A stretch of DNA of 28,934 bases. Source: Candidatus Abyssobacteria bacterium SURF_5 (GTDB lineage: Bacteria; Abyssobacteria; SURF-5). The stretch covers positions 1 to 28,934 of the forward strand of contig QZKU01000055.1 of the NCBI GenBank assembly GCA_003598085.1, in the 5' to 3' direction. Position 1 is the first letter of the stretch; each line of letters opens with the position of its first letter. Both the position numbers and the translations under genes were made by a program. The notes beneath the pieces are model-generated. The model made no database searches, was not told the DNA's origin, and saw nothing but the letters and a program-made list of their open reading frames with translations. Of this stretch, positions 1 to 8,201 are shown in pieces.

Positions 1-4
1 GCTT

Positions 5-9
5 CCTCC
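5..9 (-). promoter_or_regulatory. Shine-Dalgarno of a gene starting just off the left edge
   Basis: On the minus strand, about 80 bases after the cusA stop codon, the sequence reads CACGGAGGAAGC and then the window ends. GGAGG is a strong ribosome binding site placed where a start codon would fall a few bases outside the window. It suggests a further gene of the efflux operon, for example a metallochaperone, regulator or small periplasmic metal-binding protein. The identity cannot be seen. Confidence 0.4.
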
Positions 10-89
10 GTGTTGAATAGTTGGGTATTTTGTACACGTGCAAATACATCTTATACCAACTTCACCACCAGGATGCCCTTTTTTTCACA

Positions 90-3000
90 TTACCAGGTCG
101 TGGGGTCGCCTTTTTTCAGGCTGCGCGATTTCCAGATGTAATAGATTATGGGATAAATGGTAAGTTCCAGGAGCAATGAGGTCACCAGGCCGCCGACCAT
201 GGGGGCGGCGATTCTTTTCATCACATCCGAACCGCTTCCTGTTCCCCACATGATCGGCAAAAGTCCTACGATTGTGGTAGTTACTGTCATCATCTTTGGT
301 CGAATCCGTTTGACGGCGCCGTGGTAGATGGCCTCCTTCAGGTCGCCGGTTGTATTCATGCGTTTTTCGCCGGTCCACTTGGCTTGGGCCAAGTCGAGGT
401 AGAGCAACATCACAACCCCCGTCTCGGCGTCCAGGCCGGCGAGCGCGAGAATTCCCACCCACACGGCGATGCTGAAATTGAAGCCGAGGATATAGATGAG
501 CCAGATGGCGCCTACGAGTGAGAACGGAACCGCCAGGAAGACAATGATCGTTTTGGTGACGGATTTTGTATTCAAATACAGAACCACAAAAATGATCAGA
601 ATCGTCATCGGAACAACGACCATCAGGCGCTGTTGAGCCCGCTGCATGTATTCGTACTGGCCGCTCCAGGTGATGGTGTAGCCTGCCGGGATCTCCACCT
701 TCTCGGCGACGGCCCTGCGGGCCATATCCACATAGGTTCCGACGTCGATGTCTTTGATATCGACGTAGATCCAGGCATTCGGCCGCGAGTTTTCGGTTTT
801 GATTGAGGGCGCGGCTTTTTCGAAATAAATATCCGCCAACTGAGCCAAAGGAATCTGTTGGCCCATCGGGGTCGGCACGAGAACCCGCTTCAACGATTCT
901 ACGTCGTCGCGAAGCTCGCGACTGTAGCGCAGGTTGATCGGGTACCGCTCCAGGCCCTCGATGGTGGTGCTGATGTTCATTCCCCCTACGGCTGACTGCA
1001 GGACATCCTGCACGTCGCCGACTGTCAGGCCGTAGCGCGAGATTTCATCTCGATTGATCTTAAAGTTGAGGTAATTTCCTCCGAACACGCGCTCAGAATA
1101 GGCGCTCAGTGTTCCGGGAACCTGCCGCACCACTGCCTCGACTTCGCGGCCCACCTCCTCGAGCGTGCGCAGGTCGGGCCCGCCTATTTTAATGCCCACA
1201 GGGGTCTTGATGCCGGTGCTGAGCATGTCGATTCTGGTCTTGATCGGCATGGTCCACGCATTGGTGACGCCCGGAAACTGGATTGCAGCGTCGAGTTCGC
1301 TGATCAGCTTTTCGGGGTTCATACCCGGCCGCCATTCGCTCTCGGGCTTCAGCGTGATGGTGGTTTCGATCATGCTCAAGGGCGCCGGGTCGGTTGCTGT
1401 ATCGGCCCTCCCGATCTTCCCGAAAACGTTTTCGACCTCGGGAAACTGCTTGATGATCTTGTCGGTCTGCTGGAGTATCTCTCGCGCTTTCGTTGTGGAG
1501 ATGCTGGGGAGAGTTGTCGGCATGTAGAGCAGGTCGCCTTCGTAGAGCGGCGGCATGAACTCGCGCCCGATGAGCTTGTAAGGAATAATGGTCAGTGCCA
1601 TGATGGCGATAGCCGCGAAGAGAACCAATTTGCGGTACTTCAGCACGAAGTGCAGCAGCGGCGAGTACAGCCAGATCAGGAATCGACTGACCGGATGGCG
1701 CTCCTCCGGGTGAATTTTTCCCCGAATCCAGTAACCCATGAGCACCGGCACGAGGGTGATCGCCAACAACGAGGAGGCTCCCATTGCGTATGTCTTGGTG
1801 AATGCCAGCGGTTTGAACAGCCGCCCCTCCTGCGCCTGGAGGGCGAAGATCGGCAGGAAGGAGAGCGTGATCACGAGGAGCGAATAGAAGAGCGTGGGAC
1901 CGACTTCGACGGAAGCGTCCCGGATGATGTCCCAGTGCGGTTTTTCGCCGCCGTCTCTTTCGATGTGCTTGTGGGCGTTTTCTATCATGACGATGGCGGC
2001 GTCAACCATCGCCCCAATGGCAATAGCGATACCGCCGAGGGACATGATGTTCGAATTGATGCCTTGCTGCCTCATGATGATGAACGAGATGAGTATGGCC
2101 ACCGGCAGGGTGAAGATGGCGACGAGCGAGCTGCGCAGATGGAAGAGGAAAATGCCGCAGACAATGGCGACGATGATCATTTCCTCGGTCAGTTTCTCGC
2201 GCAGATTGTGAATCGCCCGCTCGATCAGGTCGGAGCGATCATATGCGACATGTATCTCCACATCGGGCGGAAGACCTTCCTTCAGGCTGGCCAGCTTCTC
2301 CTTCACGTTTTTAATCACGTCGAGCGCGTTGGCGCCGTATCTGATGATAACTATGCCCCCGACCGTTTCGCCTTCACCATTCCATTCGGCGATGCCGCGC
2401 CGGATGTCGGGGCCGATCCCCACGTTCGCTACATCCTGAACCAGAACAGGCGTCCCATTCATGTCGACGTCTACAACTACCTTCTTCAGATCATCCACGT
2501 TCTGAATATAGCCGAGCCCGCGCACCATGAATTCCTTCTCGGACATTTCTATAACACGGCCGCCGACATCGTTGTTGCTGCGCTGGATCGCGTTTTTTAT
2601 TTTGCTGAGCGGAAGATTGTAGGCAAGCAGCTTCACCGGGTCAACCGTCACCTGATATTGCTTTGTGAATCCGCCGATGCTGGCGACTTCGGACACGCCT
2701 TCGACGCTTGTCAGCTCATACTTGAGATACCAGTCCTGGATGGAGCGCAGTTGGCTGAGATCGCGCTGGTCCGAAGTGAGCGCGTACATGAAGGCCCAGC
2801 CGACGCCTGTAGCGTCGGGCCCGAGGGAAGGCGTGACGCCTTTGGGCAATCTGCCGGAAACGTAATTCAGGTACTCGAGCACCCGGCTGCGCGCCCAGTA
2901 CATGTCGGTGCCGTCTTCGAAGATGACATACACAAAGGAGAATCCAAAGAAAGAATATCCGCGCACCACCTTGGCGTACGGCACCGCGAGCATCTGCGTC

Positions 3001-3209
3001 GTGATCGGGTAAGTTATCTGGTCCTCGACCACGCGCGGCGCCTGGCCCGGATACTCCGTATAGATGATTACCTGCACGTCGCTGAGATCGGGTATTGCAT
3101 CGAGGGGGATTGTGGTGATGGAATAGATCCCCGCGGCAATGACGAACAGCGTCGCCAGGATGACCATGAATCTATTTTTCAGCGACCACTCTATTATCCT
3201 TGCCAGCAC
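90..3209 (-). CDS. cusA: CusA-type heavy-metal RND efflux pump (Cu(I)/Ag(I))
   Basis: This 1039-residue inner-membrane proton antiporter of the heavy-metal RND family drives metal out through the CusCBA channel. Length and colinear motifs match CusA closely. The three periplasmic methionines that bind copper or silver in E. coli CusA (M573, M623, M672) appear here as M563 (LLYMPTTLP), M613 (PLSMIETT) and M662 (IDMLSTG), with the same 50 and 49 residue spacing. The proton-relay residues are also visible: the aspartate of MVDAAIVMIEN (D403), E929 in LDAETG and a lysine in RIRPKMM. These point to a monovalent Cu/Ag pump rather than a CzcA-type divalent pump. It starts with GTG only 3 bases after the cusB stop, so it is translationally linked to cusB. 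It is the last visible gene of cusC-cusB-cusA. The protein looks intact. Confidence 0.95.
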   Translation of the reverse strand: MLARIIEWSLKNRFMVILATLFVIAAGIYSITTIPLDAIPDLSDVQVIIYTEYPGQAPRVVEDQITYPITTQMLAVPYAKVVRGYSFFGFSFVYVIFEDGTDMYWARSRVLEYLNYVSGRLPKGVTPSLGPDATGVGWAFMYALTSDQRDLSQLRSIQDWYLKYELTSVEGVSEVASIGGFTKQYQVTVDPVKLLAYNLPLSKIKNAIQRSNNDVGGRVIEMSEKEFMVRGLGYIQNVDDLKKVVVDVDMNGTPVLVQDVANVGIGPDIRRGIAEWNGEGETVGGIVIIRYGANALDVIKNVKEKLASLKEGLPPDVEIHVAYDRSDLIERAIHNLREKLTEEMIIVAIVCGIFLFHLRSSLVAIFTLPVAILISFIIMRQQGINSNIMSLGGIAIAIGAMVDAAIVMIENAHKHIERDGGEKPHWDIIRDASVEVGPTLFYSLLVITLSFLPIFALQAQEGRLFKPLAFTKTYAMGASSLLAITLVPVLMGYWIRGKIHPEERHPVSRFLIWLYSPLLHFVLKYRKLVLFAAIAIMALTIIPYKLIGREFMPPLYEGDLLYMPTTLPSISTTKAREILQQTDKIIKQFPEVENVFGKIGRADTATDPAPLSMIETTITLKPESEWRPGMNPEKLISELDAAIQFPGVTNAWTMPIKTRIDMLSTGIKTPVGIKIGGPDLRTLEEVGREVEAVVRQVPGTLSAYSERVFGGNYLNFKINRDEISRYGLTVGDVQDVLQSAVGGMNISTTIEGLERYPINLRYSRELRDDVESLKRVLVPTPMGQQIPLAQLADIYFEKAAPSIKTENSRPNAWIYVDIKDIDVGTYVDMARRAVAEKVEIPAGYTITWSGQYEYMQRAQQRLMVVVPMTILIIFVVLYLNTKSVTKTIIVFLAVPFSLVGAIWLIYILGFNFSIAVWVGILALAGLDAETGVVMLLYLDLAQAKWTGEKRMNTTGDLKEAIYHGAVKRIRPKMMTVTTTIVGLLPIMWGTGSGSDVMKRIAAPMVGGLVTSLLLELTIYPIIYYIWKSRSLKKGDPTTW

Positions 3210-3212
3210 TGT

Positions 3213-5114
3213 TCAATCAATACTTTCCTGCAGGTTTTCAACTACTTCACCGCAATTCAGCATGGCCGAGCCGTAATAGGGATTCCTTACTTCCTCCGAG
3301 TCCTGTATCCATTTCTCCTTGAGCATAGGACATTCGATAATGACATAGGTGTCCTGCATCGGCGCCTTATATGTCTCGAAGATCGCCACAAGCGCGCGGC
3401 TTACTTCCTTGAACGACTCGCGCGCCTGGTCCACGTCATCCGCTTTCATTGATTTCGCCGCTTGCTGGAGCGTTACCAGACGCGATTGCAAGTCAGCACT
3501 GGCGGCGACGTCAGCGGCTTTAGCGGCGGCGCCGGCCAGTTTTTCGGAATACTGCGAAACGCCCTCTTTCGAGTCGGCGGCAAGTGTGCGCCAAAGCGGC
3601 AGATATGATTCGACCACCTGGTTCAGCGCTGCGCGCGTCTGCGGTTCATCAATGATGCTTTTCTTTTCCTCCATCGCCGCGTGATCGGACTGCTCCGTAT
3701 CCATTGATTCAGTTGCGGCGCCTCGCCTTGCCATAAGCATTTTGTTGATGGCTTCACGCAAGTTGCTTTCTGAATCGATGAGGAATTGGGAGGAGGTCAC
3801 GATTTTCTCGCCTCCCTCAAGTCCTTTCAGCACCTGATATTTGTTATCCCCCTGCAGCCCCAGTGTAACTTCACGCGGCTCAAAGCGGCCGCCGCCGATA
3901 TCGAGGACAACAACATCGCGTTCGCCCGAATGCAGGACCGCCGATCCGGGCACAAGAACGGTACCCTTGGCGGCAACGGGAGTGAAAGTGACTGTTGCGA
4001 ACATCTGCGGCCGAAGCTTCTCATCCCGGTTGGGAATTTCGATGCTGACCTTGTTTGTCCTCGTTTTCTCATCGACGTATGGGTAAAAGAATCGAACCTT
4101 CCCCTTGAAAATTTCGCCGGGATAGGAGGCAATCTCGATTTTCGCTTCCTGTCCTTCTTGAACCCAGGGAAGCTGGTATTCATACAGGTCCACGTGCACC
4201 CAAAGACTCGACAAATCAGCGATCCTGTAAAGGTTCATTCCCGCTTTGGCGTACATTCCCTCAAGCGCCTGATCCATTTTTTCGGTGACGACGCCGGTGA
4301 CCGGAGAAACAACCGTCAATGTCTTCTTGACTTTGCCCGTCTCCTCCAAATTCTGGATTTGTCTGTCGCTGATATCCCAGTTACGCAGTCTTCCGCGGCT
4401 GGCCTCGAGAAGGCTTTCTGCGCGGCCTTCGGCGCCTGCGTATCCGCTGCCGGCAAGATTATCCCGATACTTCAGGGCGCTCAGGTATTCCTCCTGGGTG
4501 CTGACGAGGTCGGGGCTGTAAATTTCAAACAGCGGCTCTCCCTTGCGTACCTTTTGGCCGATGTAGTTGATATAGACCTTCTCTATCCATCCGTCATATT
4601 TGGTATTTACCCAGAAGACTCTCTCCTCGTTATAGTCGAGCGTGCCGACGGTGCGAATTTTCATCCGCAGGTCGCCGCGCTCGACGGTATCGGTGACTAC
4701 TCCAATATTCTGGATGGTGGCAGGGTTAATCCTAATGACGTTATCCGCCTCCTCTTCCGCACCATCCTCATAAACGGGGACCAGGTCCATTCCCATCGGT
4801 GATTTGCCCGGCTTATCCGAGGTGTAGGTCGGGTCCATTGGGGCGCGCCAGTATTTGATTTTTCTGCCGCCCGAATCGGCGGTGGCCGGAGCTTCCGGTT
4901 GCGGCAGAAGCGCCTGTTTTGCTTTTTCAAATGAATCGATGTTTAAAGGATTGGCCAGGATGAAGAGCGTCAATCCGATCCCCAGCGCGAAAAAGAGGAT
5001 GCCGGCGACTGCTGTTCGCGCCCATCCGGCGCATCCTTTCATTCTCTCTCTCACAGAAAGAATGCGCCTGATCTTCTCGCTAATTTGTTTCGGGTTCTGC
5101 CGATTGTTGTTCAT
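3213..5114 (-). CDS. cusB: CusB-type periplasmic adaptor with metal-binding extensions at both ends
   Basis: This membrane-fusion protein links the RND pump to the outer-membrane channel and hands metal to the pump. It has 633 residues, far longer than E. coli CusB (about 400). In order: a cytoplasmic N-terminus, one TM anchor (about 33-53), a heavy-metal-binding segment at 87-115 (KYWRAPMDPT, then KSPMGMDLVPVY), the HlyD-like barrel, hairpin and lipoyl region (about 125-460), and a C-terminal alpha-helical domain (about 495-633) resembling DUF3347. That domain ends with a Cys/Met-rich stretch: C595 in IIECPML, NPYYGSAM, and C621. The extra domains probably buffer Cu(I) in the periplasm. The ATG overlaps the end of cusC by 35 bases, with AAGGCG as a plausible ribosome binding site, and the stop abuts cusA. 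The family call is firm; metal specificity is inferred from cusA. Confidence 0.93.
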   Translation of the reverse strand: MNNNRQNPKQISEKIRRILSVRERMKGCAGWARTAVAGILFFALGIGLTLFILANPLNIDSFEKAKQALLPQPEAPATADSGGRKIKYWRAPMDPTYTSDKPGKSPMGMDLVPVYEDGAEEEADNVIRINPATIQNIGVVTDTVERGDLRMKIRTVGTLDYNEERVFWVNTKYDGWIEKVYINYIGQKVRKGEPLFEIYSPDLVSTQEEYLSALKYRDNLAGSGYAGAEGRAESLLEASRGRLRNWDISDRQIQNLEETGKVKKTLTVVSPVTGVVTEKMDQALEGMYAKAGMNLYRIADLSSLWVHVDLYEYQLPWVQEGQEAKIEIASYPGEIFKGKVRFFYPYVDEKTRTNKVSIEIPNRDEKLRPQMFATVTFTPVAAKGTVLVPGSAVLHSGERDVVVLDIGGGRFEPREVTLGLQGDNKYQVLKGLEGGEKIVTSSQFLIDSESNLREAINKMLMARRGAATESMDTEQSDHAAMEEKKSIIDEPQTRAALNQVVESYLPLWRTLAADSKEGVSQYSEKLAGAAAKAADVAASADLQSRLVTLQQAAKSMKADDVDQARESFKEVSRALVAIFETYKAPMQDTYVIIECPMLKEKWIQDSEEVRNPYYGSAMLNCGEVVENLQESID

Positions 5115-6642
5115 TTGTTCGCCTTATTTCATGCATATCAACTGGCGGCGCCGGGAAAGCCGTGCCTATGGCTCGCTCGATATCCGCCAGCGCAATCATA
5201 TAATCCGCAACGAGTCGCGCATGCGCGACCCGGACATTAAGAAGAAATCGCTCGCTGTCGATTAGATCGAGCGCATTCAAGGTTCCGGTGGAGTAGGCGG
5301 ACTGGGTCGATTCGAGCGCCTGCTCCGCCTGTGGAATCAATACTTTTTCGTACAGATCCAGTTGATCACGGGTGGTCTCGGCCCTGATGACACCGTCACG
5401 CACGGAGAATTCCATCTCGTTTTCGAGCCGGTGAAAGGCTCTTTCGCTGGCATATTTCAGTTCCTTTGCCTCTCTCACTCCCGACATTAATTTTCCCTCC
5501 CAAAGAGGGATGTTGAAGCCGAGGACTACTGCGGACGCATTATCGCCGTTGCCTTCAGGCGGATTCAGTTTTCCCAGTGCATCCTCCCGGTCGTCGACCA
5601 CCGTGTAATTGAAGCCGACGGTGAAATCAGGAAAATATTCCTTTTTTGCCAGCCGTATCTGCTGGTCATGTTTCTCGATCTGGTATTTCGCCGCACGCAG
5701 TTCCTGCTGGTTCGCTTTGCCCAATGCGTACAGCCGGTCAAGATCGAATTCGAGCGCCGGTACAACCATCTCCGCCAGCACCGGAATCGGATGTTGGGGA
5801 GGATTGTTCATGAGCGTATTCAGCCTGGCGACCATCGACTCCCTTTGCTGCCTCAGCATAAGCAACCGGTCCGAATCCCGCGTTATCTCGGCCTGTATCT
5901 TTATCACCGCCTGCTGAATGCCGCTCCCGGTTTCATAGCGTTTTTGAGCAATATCTGCAAAATGCTCGAGCAGTCCCTTATCCTGCTCAGTTATGCGGAT
6001 GCCGGCATCTAGATACGCGAGGTCATAATACGACCGCTTTACCGATGCGACGAGTTCGCGAATGCGCGCCTGATATTGCTCGACGGCTGCAAGCGCATCC
6101 CTCAGCGCCATCTCCGCTTTCGCGTCCAATTTTCCAAACCACGGAAACTTTTGAGACAGCGACAGGATGGTTTCTTGCGGACCCACGCGTGTTTCGATCT
6201 CATCGATGAACTGCGTTACGTTCACCATGGGGTCGGGCAGCGCACTCACCTGCGGAATCCGCTCCATCGCCGCCCGCCAGCGATGTTCCGATTCCCAGAC
6301 TCCTGGATTCGCAAGAATGGCGGCATTAATATATCTCGACAGCAACGGATCATTCGAAAAATAGAATATATCGTAACCGCTCATCTCACCGGATTCGTCA
6401 ATCCTGTCAATCAGTCTTGATCGCGTCGGCGGCAGTGAATATAACAAATGCATATAATCCTCGGGTTCATCCCACAAGCCGACAAGGTTCTGATTTTCAA
6501 CTGATTCCGCTCGCCGGTCTGCAAACAAATCCGTTTCACCCTGTAACACCTCGTGCTCTGTTCCGAATACCGGAACGGGAGCCGCGAACACGCCGACACA
6601 GAGAACCGATATCGTCGCCAACCTCAAGAATCGTCTCCTCAT
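5080..6642 (-). CDS. cusC: CusC/TolC-family outer-membrane efflux channel
   Basis: This 520-residue outer-membrane factor forms the exit duct of the tripartite pump. The start chosen is the ATG at 6642, because it follows a GGGGAAGGG ribosome binding site and gives a clean signal peptide (MRRRFLRLATISVLCVGVF, cleavage near VFG/TEH); the open frame extends 12 codons further upstream without better support. There is no lipobox cysteine, unlike E. coli CusC. The body shows the two alpha-helical OEP repeats typical of TolC proteins, with coiled-coil stretches such as EYLSALKY-like helices missing but AVEQYQARIRELVASV and LEHFADIAQKRYETGSG present. It is first in the operon, overlapping cusB by 35 bases. 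The operon role is strong evidence for function. Confidence 0.9.
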   Translation of the reverse strand: MRRRFLRLATISVLCVGVFAAPVPVFGTEHEVLQGETDLFADRRAESVENQNLVGLWDEPEDYMHLLYSLPPTRSRLIDRIDESGEMSGYDIFYFSNDPLLSRYINAAILANPGVWESEHRWRAAMERIPQVSALPDPMVNVTQFIDEIETRVGPQETILSLSQKFPWFGKLDAKAEMALRDALAAVEQYQARIRELVASVKRSYYDLAYLDAGIRITEQDKGLLEHFADIAQKRYETGSGIQQAVIKIQAEITRDSDRLLMLRQQRESMVARLNTLMNNPPQHPIPVLAEMVVPALEFDLDRLYALGKANQQELRAAKYQIEKHDQQIRLAKKEYFPDFTVGFNYTVVDDREDALGKLNPPEGNGDNASAVVLGFNIPLWEGKLMSGVREAKELKYASERAFHRLENEMEFSVRDGVIRAETTRDQLDLYEKVLIPQAEQALESTQSAYSTGTLNALDLIDSERFLLNVRVAHARLVADYMIALADIERAIGTAFPAPPVDMHEIRRTNEQQSAEPETN

Positions 6643-6680
6643 TCTTATCCCTTCCCCTTTTGATTGGACTTGTCGCAATT

Positions 6681-6709
6681 TGTATAAATCATATCATCGA
6701 TGAACGCAA
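6681..6709 (-). promoter_or_regulatory. candidate promoter of the cusCBA operon
   Basis: On the minus strand TTGCGT and TATACA are separated by 17 bases, about 40 bases upstream of the cusC start. The -10 is good and the -35 is weak, as expected for an activated promoter. I see no clear dyad for a CueR- or CusR-type regulator. Confidence 0.35.
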
Positions 6710-7233
6710 TGTGAAACAATGGAGAGCTCGATTTTGCAGAGGGCAAAGAGGAGATCACGCTCGCCGCAAGTGTTTCAGGATAGAATCAAATGCAAAATAA
6801 TTGCCAAAAGGGCTACAGCAGGTAGTGCCGCCTAAACGGCTGGAAATGAAGTGCTTACATCTTCATTGGCTGAAACGAGATCTCTCGCCGTTTGTGGAAA
6901 AGTTTGTTATTTTCAGAAGACTGTCTCTTTTCCAGAAGTGGAAAAGGCGTGCGGGAGATCGTGCGCAAACTCGCCTGGAGTAGAGGAGTCGAACCATTTT
7001 GATCAGGTGGAAAGATAAAAAACAGCGCTCCCCATTGCTTCATCTGTGGGGGAATCAGCCGCATTTATTTTGTCTCCCGCGTTGTCCACTCTGGCATAAT
7101 TTATGCTCCTTTTTAGATTGACTGTGGAATATCGAGAAGCAGATCGGACAACAAACTCACAGATATTTCCCTCAGATGGGCGACAATTTCTCCTTGCCAG
7201 TCATTTCGCCCGGATGCATACCGCTCAGATCAC
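6710..7233. other. intergenic stretch without a convincing gene
   Basis: This stretch of about 520 bases lies between cusC and the methyltransferase, which is co-oriented. It holds short open frames (one of 69 codons on the minus strand at 6855-7064, preceded by a 10-codon frame behind an AAGGAG site) with no recognisable domain. It also holds an 8-bp inverted repeat with a 4-base loop (6927-6946, arms CTTTTCCA) and a palindrome GCATAA-T-TTATGC near 7094. I cannot assign a function. Confidence 0.3.
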
Positions 7234-7851
7234 TTATCTGCCTGTCCCCTTAGTCACCCGAAAAAGTTTCAGAATATCCAGCCACAAGTCTTTCTCTTCC
7301 AAAACTACGAGTCCTGACTTCCTGATGTTGGCGGAAGTGTTGCGGTTGATGTTGGCGCCGGTCATGCGAACGACCAGTGGATTCAGGATATCCATCAATT
7401 TCCCGACCGCCGGCCGGCAACTGCGCACATGCTCAAGGTGCACCCCGACTCCGCCGGGCTTCAACACCCGGTTGATTTCGCTGAACCCTTTTACGGGGTC
7501 GGTCACTGAACAGAACACGCATGAAGTAATGACCATATCAAAGGTATCGTCCGGGAACTCCAGGGTCTGGACGTCGGCCTCCTGAAGCGACAGCCTCTTG
7601 CCACGGAACAGGTGCTCGCGCTTTTTCGCGCGAGCAAGCATTTTCGGACTGATGTCTATACCGACCAGATCAACACCTTCGGGATAATGTTCAAGACTCA
7701 GGCCTGTTCCAATTCCCACTTCGAGCACCCGGCCCGATGCCGCCCGGATCAGCTCGTGCTTCTTTTCTGAAAATTTTCCTTTGAAAAAGCGCATCCAGTC
7801 AAAGAACCAGGCATTGCGATCGTACCGATGTTTTGCGACATCCTCATGCAT
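7234..7851 (-). CDS. class I SAM-dependent methyltransferase (METTL7/UbiE-like)
   Basis: A 205-residue methyltransferase with a seven-strand Rossmann fold. Motif I is LEVGIGTGLSL (about 43-53), followed by LVGIDISPKMLARAKKR, the acidic motif II region, the FPDDTFDMVI strand and NRVLKPGGVGVHLEHVRS. The C-terminal part (KLMDILNPLVVRMTGANINR) resembles the family that includes animal METTL7 thiol methyltransferases and bacterial homologues often annotated as phosphatidylethanolamine or UbiE-like methyltransferases. The substrate cannot be read from the sequence. The ATG is preceded by AAAGGAATAG, an acceptable ribosome binding site. It stands alone, about 590 bases upstream of cusC on the same strand and diverging from the FHA-GGDEF gene. 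Confidence 0.85.
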   Translation of the reverse strand: MHEDVAKHRYDRNAWFFDWMRFFKGKFSEKKHELIRAASGRVLEVGIGTGLSLEHYPEGVDLVGIDISPKMLARAKKREHLFRGKRLSLQEADVQTLEFPDDTFDMVITSCVFCSVTDPVKGFSEINRVLKPGGVGVHLEHVRSCRPAVGKLMDILNPLVVRMTGANINRNTSANIRKSGLVVLEEKDLWLDILKLFRVTKGTGR

Positions 7852-8122
7852 AAGCTTCTATTCCTTTAAAACGTTCCTCATCTATCCCATCCGGATATAT
7901 TGGAAAGATATAATGATTCTGTCTCCCCATTGGTTTTGCAACTATCAGGCCAGAGGAACGGGCTCCGGCCAATCTTCATTAATTCCCGACATTTCTCATA
8001 AAAGCTTTGCTCGGAGTTTGAGGGCCGGCGCGGGTCTCTTTATCGAGTGTTGCTTTTCCGGGAGTACCTGTTTAAAAAGAAACAGCTTTTTGGGCGCTGT
8101 TCCGGAAGAAACATTTTCTATT
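7852..8122. other. divergent intergenic region
   Basis: Together with the promoter and leader to 8201 this is about 350 bases between divergent genes. No gene is supported. It includes AT-rich patches near 7895-7915 that may hold the methyltransferase promoter, but I could not find a paired -35 and -10 there. Confidence 0.3.
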
Positions 8123-8151
8123 TGACCAGTCGAACAAACACTAATATAATA
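8123..8151 (+). promoter_or_regulatory. sigma-70 promoter of the FHA-GGDEF gene
   Basis: TTGACC and TATAAT are separated by exactly 17 bases, a near-consensus housekeeping promoter. Transcription should begin near 8158, about 45 bases before the chosen ATG at 8202, and probably continues through the sirtuin and channel genes. Confidence 0.75.
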
Positions 8152-8201
8152 GCAACAAATGATGGTGGTTGATGCAAGAGGGATCTTTTGAAGGGTGCGA
8201 A

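Noticed and set aside
1650-3452. A 600-codon open frame antisense to cusA and the end of cusB
   Set aside because: It lies opposite a clear, full-length RND gene, its translation has biased composition and no domain, and long antisense frames are common opposite GC-rich coding sequence.
3786-4802. A 338-codon open frame antisense to cusB
   Set aside because: The opposite strand encodes a recognisable adaptor over the whole length; the antisense product has no domain and no start context.
6975-7005. tRNA-like T-loop sequence (GGTTCGACTCC with ACTCCA) on the minus strand
   Set aside because: The flanking bases do not pair as a T stem and no acceptor, D or anticodon arm is found upstream, so neither a tRNA nor a convincing att fragment is supported.
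6855-7064. Minus-strand frame of 69 codons, with a 10-codon frame and AAGGAG just before it
   Set aside because: No domain, no sign of conservation available, and proline/arginine-rich composition; kept only as a note on the gap.
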